Below are positions 5,835 through 11,848 of a stretch of DNA of 14,889 bases, piece after piece. Each line of letters begins with the position of its first letter. Position 1 is the stretch's first letter. The notes under the pieces were generated by a model. It made no database searches. It saw only the letters and a list, made by a program, of their open reading frames with translations, and had not been told where the DNA came from. Both the position numbers and the translations under genes were made by a program. Source of the stretch: CAZFUY01 sp964522445 (lineage in GTDB: Bacteria; Pseudomonadota; Gammaproteobacteria; SZUA-229); assembly GCA_964522445.1 (NCBI GenBank), contig CAZFUY010000077.1:1-14889 (forward strand). Reading direction: 5' to 3'.

Positions 5835-7433
5835 ATGTCTGAATATCTCCAACAAATGCAACGTCGTCGCACGTTTGCCATTGTCTCCCACCCTGATGCC
5901 GGTAAAACCACATTAACTGAAAAGTTGCTGCTGTTCAGTGGTGCTATTCAATTGGCAGGTACTGTAAAAGGCCGTAAGGCAGCTCGTCATGCAACATCTG
6001 ACTGGATGGAACTGGAAAAGCAGCGGGGTATTTCGGTTACATCATCTGTGATGCAGTTTCCGCATAATGACTGCATTATTAATTTACTGGATACACCGGG
6101 TCACGCCGATTTCTCTGAAGATACTTACCGAACTTTAACGGCAGTCGATTCTGCTTTAATGGTTATTGATGCGGCGAAAGGTGTTGAAGAACGTACCATT
6201 AAACTGATGGAAGTATGTCGCCTGCGTGATACACCCATTATTACTTTTGTTAACAAAATGGATCGAGAAGCAAAAGAGCCGATTGATCTGTTAGATGAAG
6301 TAGAAACAGTATTAAATATTCAGTGCGCGCCCATGACATGGCCAATTGGTATGGGCAAAAATTTTAAAGGAGTATTTCATCTTAATGATGATAGCGTGCA
6401 TTTTTACAGTGCAACTCATGGCGGAAAAATCCAGCAAGGCGATGTAATTCAGGGGCTGGATAACCCTGAGTTAGACGAAAGATTAGGCCCCATGGCGCAA
6501 GAATTAAGAGATGAAATTGAACTGGTTAAAGGCGCTAGTCATGAGTTTGATCTTGACGCTTATCGGCAGGGTAAATTAACGCCTGTATTTTTTGGTTCGG
6601 CGATTAATAATTTTGGTGTTCAGGAATTACTTGATTCATTAGATACCTATGCGCCATGGCCAAAAGAGCGTGATGCTGGTGCACGTGTTGTTAAAGCGGA
6701 AGAAGAAAAATTTACCGGATTCGTTTTTAAAATTCAGGCAAACATGGATCCTCAGCATCGAGATCGTATTGCTTTCATGCGCATATGTTCTGGACAATAT
6801 ACAAAAGGCATGAAGGTAAGGCATGTGCGTCTTAAAAAAGATATTAAGTTAAGTGATGCGCTTACCTTTATGGCCTCTGATCGAGGCCATGTTGATGAGG
6901 CTTTTGCGGGTGATATTATAGGTGTTCATAACCACGGCACGATCCGCATTGGCGATACTTTTACTTTGGGTGAAGATTTGGCCTTTACAGGTATTCCTAA
7001 TTTCGCACCCGAATTATTTCGTCGAGCACAGTTGCGTGATCCATTAAAAATGAAAGCACTGCAAAAAGGTTTGATGCAATTATGTGAAGAAGGCGCAACT
7101 CAACTGTATCGTCCGATGATAAATAATGACTTAATTTTAGGTGCAGTAGGTATACTGCAATTTGATGTGGTTGCGCATCGTCTGGAACATGAATACAGCG
7201 TGGATTGTTCGTTTGAACATGTAAATGTAACAACGGCACGTTGGGTGGAATGCAGTGATGAAAAGATGCTGTCAGACTTTAAAATTAAGGCGACTAATAA
7301 CTTGGCATTAGATCATGCAGGTGATCTTGTTTATATCGCGCCAACCCGTGTTAATTTAGATATGACCATGGAGCGTTGGCCGGATATAAAATTCCTGTCT
7401 ACACGCGAACATGGGATTTATGAAACTGAGTAA
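5835..7433 (+). CDS. prfC: Peptide chain release factor 3
   Basis: RF3 is a GTPase that recycles RF1 and RF2 from the ribosome after peptide release. The 532-aa length matches E. coli RF3 (529 aa). GTPase motifs are intact: P-loop SHPDAGKTT (18-26), RGIS(V)TSSVMQF (switch I region, 64-75), DTPGHADF (86-93) and NKMDREAK (140-147). The RF3-specific region follows, including FKIQANMDPQHRDRIAFMR, a domain II signature, and the C-terminal domain with GAVGILQFDVV and RLEHEY. It is read from its own extended -10 promoter, and the ATG at 5835 matches the family start MSEYL. No strong ribosome binding site is visible (only a short AAGCA before the ATG). There is no oddity in the protein. No clear intrinsic terminator lies in the 64 nt between it and the convergent gene at 7498-8097. 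Confidence 0.98.
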   Translation: MSEYLQQMQRRRTFAIVSHPDAGKTTLTEKLLLFSGAIQLAGTVKGRKAARHATSDWMELEKQRGISVTSSVMQFPHNDCIINLLDTPGHADFSEDTYRTLTAVDSALMVIDAAKGVEERTIKLMEVCRLRDTPIITFVNKMDREAKEPIDLLDEVETVLNIQCAPMTWPIGMGKNFKGVFHLNDDSVHFYSATHGGKIQQGDVIQGLDNPELDERLGPMAQELRDEIELVKGASHEFDLDAYRQGKLTPVFFGSAINNFGVQELLDSLDTYAPWPKERDAGARVVKAEEEKFTGFVFKIQANMDPQHRDRIAFMRICSGQYTKGMKVRHVRLKKDIKLSDALTFMASDRGHVDEAFAGDIIGVHNHGTIRIGDTFTLGEDLAFTGIPNFAPELFRRAQLRDPLKMKALQKGLMQLCEEGATQLYRPMINNDLILGAVGILQFDVVAHRLEHEYSVDCSFEHVNVTTARWVECSDEKMLSDFKIKATNNLALDHAGDLVYIAPTRVNLDMTMERWPDIKFLSTREHGIYETE

Positions 7434-7497
7434 AAAATAATGTTTGTGAATTTCGCGAACTAGTCATAAGCAGACTTCACGGTTTGTGAAAAATATT

Positions 7498-8097
7498 TTA
7501 TTTTCTAGAAGAATAAATAAACTGATCGGGTCCCTGTTTATCAATAATAATCTCCAGACCAATATCAGGATATGTCCAATGTTCTACGTTCTCGTTAATT
7601 TTTTCTTCACTGGCAGCAGGCCCAAATCGTTGCAGAATAATATCTATTTCATAATCTACTGATGGTTTGTAAGTTAGTTTAGAAACAACAGCTGTTAATA
7701 AATCCATTTCGATATTTTCAGGTAGGTGCATGCTATTTAGCTTATCATCCTGTTCTGCTGATTTTTTCAGCTCAGCAAGTTTTGCCTCATCAAGGTCATA
7801 TAAAAGCTCAATTTCTGCAATCAGGCCAGCCAGATTTAATTCATTATAAACAGCAATAAGCTGTAATCTATTCTCATTTTTAACAAGACGAGTATCCGCA
7901 AAACTGGCCAGTATTTGATTGGCATCCTGAATACGGGTTTTTCCTAAAGTAATGCCAAAAACTCTGATATTATTATTTTGTACAATATCAATATTCCAGG
8001 GCGTGTATGTTGAGTTGCTCTCAAAGCCTTTGCCACCAATGACCATAATCATTAGTGCGCAGCCAATCATAATAAATATAAGAAGAGTTCGGTTCAT
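7498..8097 (-). CDS. Conserved-looking membrane-anchored protein of unknown function
   Basis: I do not recognise this 199-aa protein with confidence. It opens with one hydrophobic helix (about 4-21, LLIFIMIGCALMIMVIGG), followed by a soluble part that would face the periplasm. The soluble part begins WNIDIVQNNNIRVFGITLGKT, has an alpha-rich middle (about 100-130, many Glu, Lys and Leu), and ends with LQRFGPAASEE...EHWTYPDIGLEIIID and FIYSSRK. The pattern 'VFG-LG-T', 'L-RFG-P', 'HW-YP--GL-I' looks like a conserved gammaproteobacterial family of unknown role; this is from memory and unverified. Cys13 lies within the hydrophobic segment without a good lipobox, so a lipoprotein is unlikely. It faces prfC tail to tail and is divergent from the MCP gene across a 132-bp AT-rich spacer. 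Minus-strand CAGG before the ATG is a weak ribosome binding site. Confidence 0.75.
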   Translation of the reverse strand: MNRTLLIFIMIGCALMIMVIGGKGFESNSTYTPWNIDIVQNNNIRVFGITLGKTRIQDANQILASFADTRLVKNENRLQLIAVYNELNLAGLIAEIELLYDLDEAKLAELKKSAEQDDKLNSMHLPENIEMDLLTAVVSKLTYKPSVDYEIDIILQRFGPAASEEKINENVEHWTYPDIGLEIIIDKQGPDQFIYSSRK

Positions 8098-8180
8098 AGC
8101 CTGTATTTTATGACATTTTGGTTAAATTTTTTGATAAATATGAACTATATAATTAATAACTCGAATAAAAACAACAAAGG

Positions 8181-8213
8181 CCTGGCTACCTGCAATATAG
8201 TGTAATAGCCGGG
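8181..8213 (+). other. Hairpin in the 5' region of the MCP gene
   Basis: CCTGGCTA (8181-8188) pairs with TAGCCGGG (8206-8213), 8 bp with one G-U pair, around a 17-nt loop, ending 16 nt before the MCP start. No T-run follows, so it is not a terminator. It may fold in the leader of the mRNA. No known riboswitch class was recognised. Confidence 0.35.
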
Positions 8214-8229
8214 TTAGGTATGTCTGGAC

Positions 8230-9480
8230 ATGAAATTCACGCTAAAGAGTATAGATTCAGTTCTGGTAGCTTTGAATTTGCTATCGGCTGCTTTACTTGT
8301 TTCTGTATTGATTTATTTATCTAATCTACTGGAAATACAGTCACTGATCTATGCGGTGATTGCATTAATTTTATCTCAGAGCCTGCTGATTATTGTCAGC
8401 ATGATCAAACGAAGAAAAAAAGATCAGTTGTTTGCACAGGCTGATGTACTAATTGATCAATATTTACAGGGGCAAAGTGATAATACACAGCTAGAATCGA
8501 CTCTTCAGTCAGCAGCAATAAGCGCCTTTGTTGCTCACTTTAATACGATGCTTAATCAGGCAATAGCCAATCGGTCTTTATTTGGTGATGTTGCTGGTCG
8601 GCTGGCAGAGCAGGGGCATGAGCTATCATCCATTGCTAATGATATTACGGATCGTATGCAGGAGCAGGCAGGTGCTACTGATAATGTGCAGGCTAAAATT
8701 GACCGTATGCATCAGGTTATAACTGTTGCCTCATCCGTTGCAGGTCAGGCAAGTGATGTGGCGGGTAAGTCTGAAGCAGAAGGAAATAGCGGCAAGGTTG
8801 TTATGACCGAAGCCATTGGTAGTGTGATGATGCTGGTGGAATCGGTGAATGATGCGGGTGATATTATTAATACGCTGGGGGATGATAGCAAAGCCATTGG
8901 CAGTATTATTGAAGTTATTAAAGGTGTAGCAGAACAAACTAATTTATTAGCTCTTAATGCCGCTATAGAGGCTGCACGAGCGGGTGAGCAGGGGCGTGGC
9001 TTTGCAGTTGTGGCGGATGAAGTCCGTTCTTTAGCCAGTCAGACACAGGATTCAGCACAAAAGATTAATGAAATTATTACCAAATTATTAGATCGTGTGA
9101 AACATGCATCTGATGTTATTGGTAGCAGTGTAGAACAGGCCAGTCAGTCTGAGGAACAAATGGAGCTGGTGATAATGTCCTATTCTGAGCTGGTTGGATA
9201 TATGGCAGAAGTTAGCGTGTTGTCCAGAAATCTGGCGCAGACGACGAATGAAGAAACGGACTCAGTTGCTATTGCTGTGCAAGAGTTGACCGATATACAG
9301 AAATCATCCAATGAAACCCTGGAAAGAGCCAGTCAATTGAGTGCGACCAGTATGGAGCTGGGTAAAATGGGTGAGCAGTTGGGGATTCTGGTTGGTGGAT
9401 CTAGTGTGCCCACAACAGACTCTGTTGATGATATTGAGGGTGTTGATGTTGTTAAGGATGATAGTGTTGAACTATTTTGA
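8230..9480 (+). CDS. Methyl-accepting chemotaxis protein lacking a periplasmic sensor domain
   Basis: Chemoreceptors of this family signal through CheW to the histidine kinase CheA. The 416-aa protein has two closely spaced membrane helices (about 12-31 and 37-58) separated by only a few residues, so no periplasmic ligand domain exists. A basic stop (KRRKKD) leads into a long cytoplasmic coiled coil. The signalling hairpin tip is textbook at about 229-270: EVIKGVAEQTNLLALNAAIEAARAGEQ and GRGFAVVADEVRSLASQT (the two halves together). The region between the membrane and the signalling helices (60-120) has no HAMP domain that I can recognise. The C-terminus, DDSVELF, is acidic and has no NWETF-type CheR tether. 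The stimulus may be the membrane state or a partner protein. No che genes are in the window. The ATG at 8230 has only a weak upstream GG-rich stretch (GGGTTAGG, 8211-8218). Confidence 0.9.
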   Translation: MKFTLKSIDSVLVALNLLSAALLVSVLIYLSNLLEIQSLIYAVIALILSQSLLIIVSMIKRRKKDQLFAQADVLIDQYLQGQSDNTQLESTLQSAAISAFVAHFNTMLNQAIANRSLFGDVAGRLAEQGHELSSIANDITDRMQEQAGATDNVQAKIDRMHQVITVASSVAGQASDVAGKSEAEGNSGKVVMTEAIGSVMMLVESVNDAGDIINTLGDDSKAIGSIIEVIKGVAEQTNLLALNAAIEAARAGEQGRGFAVVADEVRSLASQTQDSAQKINEIITKLLDRVKHASDVIGSSVEQASQSEEQMELVIMSYSELVGYMAEVSVLSRNLAQTTNEETDSVAIAVQELTDIQKSSNETLERASQLSATSMELGKMGEQLGILVGGSSVPTTDSVDDIEGVDVVKDDSVELF

Positions 9481-9583
9481 GGCTGTAAATAGTTAATGTG
9501 TGGTCTGTTTGATTTGACACATAATGGTTGTTTACATTCTGTTGCGAACTTCTAAGGCCAAAAGATTCTAAACCTGATTTGCC

Positions 9584-9655
9584 TGGGGATGGACTGCGCT
9601 CTTTGCGTGGTCTCACAATGGGGACGGAGCGCCAAAAAATGGCGGTCTTTCCCCG
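9584..9655. repeat. Long hairpin plus imperfect direct repeat in the MCP-UMF1 spacer
   Basis: The 300-bp spacer 9481-9780 has no gene. Within it, 9619-9634 and 9640-9655 form a 16-position stem (12 Watson-Crick pairs, 2 G-U, 2 mismatches) around an AAAAA loop; the inner five pairs are CGCCA/TGGCG. The left arm, TGGGGACGGAGCGC (9619-9632), also recurs imperfectly in direct orientation as TGGGGATGGACTGCGC (9584-9599). GC content here is visibly higher than in the surrounding DNA. No T-tract follows. It could be a mobile-element remnant, a structured RNA or a transcription boundary. Elsewhere in the spacer only a weak 6-bp stem (9496-9501 with 9517-9522) was noted. Confidence 0.5.
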
Positions 9656-9780
9656 AGTAAAATAACGGCCAGCTGCTTTCTACTAGTTCAGGTAAAATTA
9701 TTTGGAAGTCAGCTAATGACTAGTTTCTGATATTACTAACGGCTAAATAAAATCTGAATTACTCAAAATAAAGAGACTAA

Positions 9781-11034
9781 ATGCTTAAAGATAAACAGGT
9801 CTGGGGATGGATTTTATACGACTGGGCCAATTCAGTTTTTGCTACTGTAGTTATCGCTGGTTTCTTCCCTGTTGTATTTAAACAATATTGGGCGGAAGAT
9901 TTGCCGTCTGATGAAAGTACCTTCTGGCTCGGCACAGCCAATTCAACTTCCAGTTTGATTATTGTTTTACTTGCGCCATTGCTGGGTGCTGTTGCTGACT
10001 GCGGAGGCATTCGTAAACGACTATTAATAATATTCATGTTATTAGGCGTGTCGGCAACGTTACTTATATATCCTGTTGCTGCAGGGCAATGGTGGCTGGT
10101 TTTATATTTATATATCATTGCTATATTTGCTTTTATGGGCAGCAATATTTTTTATGATGCATTGCTTATTGATGTCAGTTTCGACCATCATATCGATAGA
10201 GTATCTGGCATGGGATTTGGAATGGGTTACCTGGGAGGTGGTATTTTATTAGCTGCATGTGTATTCATTTCCCAAAATGCAGAAACATTCGGCTTTAGCA
10301 GTACTATGGATGCGGTACTATTTTCATTTGTGTTAACTGCATTTTGGTGGCTGGTTTTTTCCATACCGCTGGCTTTCTGGGTTAAAGAATCTAAACCTGT
10401 AATAAAATCTTCAGCTAAACCTGTTGCCCAAATCTTTAAGGAAGTTGCCCAAACATTCAGACATATTTTTGGAAATAAACAAATAGCATTATTTTTGCTC
10501 GCCTACTGGATTTATATTGATGGTGTAGACACCATCATCCGCATGGCTGTTGATTATGGCCTGTCTATAGGTTTTGACTCTAATGACCTGATAGTTGCAT
10601 TATTAATAACTCAATTTGTTGGCTTCCCTGCCGCTATTATTTATACCTATATTGGAGACAAAGTGGGTATTAAAAATGCGCTTATGGCAGGCATCGTGAT
10701 TTATGGCTTTATTACCCTGTGGGGTTTTTATATGCATACAGTAAAAGAGTTTTACTTTTTAGCTGTAATGATAGGACTGGTGCAGGGCGGGGTTCAGGCT
10801 TTAAGCCGATCTTTTTATGCGAGACTAATACCGGCAGATCGAGCGGCAGAATATTTTGGCGTTTATAACATGATGGGGAAAGCAGCCGCAGTTCTTGGGC
10901 CGTTGCTTATGGGGGCAGTGGCTATAACGACAAATAATCACAGGTATTCTATTTTATCTATAATAATCTTTTTTATTGTGGGTCTGTTTTTACTCTTTTT
11001 TGTTAAAGACCCCGACAGAGATGTAATAGCGTGA
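9781..11034 (+). CDS. MFS transporter, UMF1 (Atg22-like) family
   Basis: UMF1 proteins are major facilitator relatives of fungal Atg22, the vacuolar amino acid effluxer; in bacteria the substrate is generally unknown. The 417-aa polytopic protein carries the family hallmark at the first helix, W-x4-YDWANSVFATVV (DWANS at 14-18). Further features are GAVADCGGIRKR, the MFS loop 2-3 motif (GxxxDxxGxRxR), and GFGMGYLGGGILL in mid-protein. QGGVQALSRSFYARLIP in the second half is another typical UMF1 segment, followed by EYFGVYNMMGKAAAVLGP. About 12 hydrophobic segments are visible. AGAG about 5 nt before the ATG is a modest ribosome binding site. The stop codon overlaps the GTG of the next gene by 4 nt, so the two genes are translationally coupled, an unusual partner for a receiver protein. 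Confidence 0.92.
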   Translation: MLKDKQVWGWILYDWANSVFATVVIAGFFPVVFKQYWAEDLPSDESTFWLGTANSTSSLIIVLLAPLLGAVADCGGIRKRLLIIFMLLGVSATLLIYPVAAGQWWLVLYLYIIAIFAFMGSNIFYDALLIDVSFDHHIDRVSGMGFGMGYLGGGILLAACVFISQNAETFGFSSTMDAVLFSFVLTAFWWLVFSIPLAFWVKESKPVIKSSAKPVAQIFKEVAQTFRHIFGNKQIALFLLAYWIYIDGVDTIIRMAVDYGLSIGFDSNDLIVALLITQFVGFPAAIIYTYIGDKVGIKNALMAGIVIYGFITLWGFYMHTVKEFYFLAVMIGLVQGGVQALSRSFYARLIPADRAAEYFGVYNMMGKAAAVLGPLLMGAVAITTNNHRYSILSIIIFFIVGLFLLFFVKDPDRDVIA

Positions 11035-11789
11035 GCATACTTATTATAGATTCAGAACCCGGTTCAGAAATTCGATTAAAAGGATTTTTTGAAGAGTATG
11101 GCTTTGGGCGTGTTGATATTATTAAAAGTGCAGAAAAGGCGAGAGAGTTTGTCAAAGACAAAGAAGATGCCAGCGGTATTGATGATGTGAGTTTAATTGT
11201 TATAAATAGTGAACTGAAAGATGGAGATGGTTTTGAGTTATGCCGTGAAATAAACAAAAGTCGATTGGGCGAACGCGCTTATTTTATTATTCTGGTTAGT
11301 AGTGCTGAAAATCAACTGGCAATAAATAAAGCAAAACATAGTCAGGCCGATAATTTTGCTGTTAAGCCCTATGAAAGTACCGGTTTTATTAAACCATTAA
11401 TGCTATTTGCACATAAAAAAGTTGTGTTACTGGTTGAAGATGATCCAGTTACCCGACAATTAGTTATGTCCATTTTATATAAAAAGCATGTTGAATTAAT
11501 TGTCGTAACTGATGGCCTTAAAGCCTATAACCTGATTAACTCTATGACACCGCCTAAAATGGTATTGCTTGATATTGGCTTGCCAGGAATGAGTGGCTTA
11601 AATCTTATTAGTCATATACGAGAAAAACAGCTGTGGAAAAACACACCTGTTTTAATGCTGACAGGAAGTACCGATTCAGATGATGTTAAAATCTCATTAA
11701 CATCAGGTGCAAATGATTATATTGTTAAACCTTTTCAGATAGATGATTTTATTGCTCGAACAGACAAATACTTTGAAGAGAAAAAATAG
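11031..11789 (+). CDS. Tandem receiver-domain (REC-REC) protein, first receiver degenerate
   Basis: This 252-aa cytoplasmic protein is two CheY-like receiver domains and no output domain. REC2 (about 129-250) is complete: acidic pair E136/D137/D138 in LLVEDDP, phospho-acceptor D181 in LLDIGLPGMSG, T211 in MLTGST and K233 in VKPF. REC1 (1-120) keeps D7, S90 and K112 (VKPYES), but the phospho-acceptor position in LIVINSELKDGDGFELC is Asn59 instead of Asp, so it should not be phosphorylated in the usual way. The GTG start at 11031 overlaps the transporter stop; an earlier start is not available without deeper overlap. The adenylate cyclase homologue starts 59 nt downstream. The likely role is a phospho-switch or adaptor in which REC2 receives the phosphate from an unlinked kinase; no histidine kinase gene is in the window. 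The function is inferred only from domain content. Confidence 0.88.
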   Translation: MSILIIDSEPGSEIRLKGFFEEYGFGRVDIIKSAEKAREFVKDKEDASGIDDVSLIVINSELKDGDGFELCREINKSRLGERAYFIILVSSAENQLAINKAKHSQADNFAVKPYESTGFIKPLMLFAHKKVVLLVEDDPVTRQLVMSILYKKHVELIVVTDGLKAYNLINSMTPPKMVLLDIGLPGMSGLNLISHIREKQLWKNTPVLMLTGSTDSDDVKISLTSGANDYIVKPFQIDDFIARTDKYFEEKK

Positions 11790-11848
11790 AGTGAAAATAC
11801 TGCCCCTTAATTCTTTTAAAAATAATACTATTTTCTGTTGCTTATAAA

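Noticed and set aside
7476..7490. TTCAC-GGTTT-GTGAA hairpin after prfC as a bidirectional terminator
   Set aside because: The stem is only 5 bp and the following ATATTTTA is not a proper T-tract; the direct repeat GTTTGTGAA (7442-7450 and 7482-7490) explains part of it.
8098..8229. Riboswitch ahead of the MCP gene
   Set aside because: Only one 8-bp hairpin is visible; the conserved GEMM (cyclic di-GMP) segments and other known aptamer motifs are absent.
9777..10145. 122-codon minus-strand frame over the start of the UMF1 transporter
   Set aside because: It overlaps the strongly conserved DWANS region and shows no domain or start signal.
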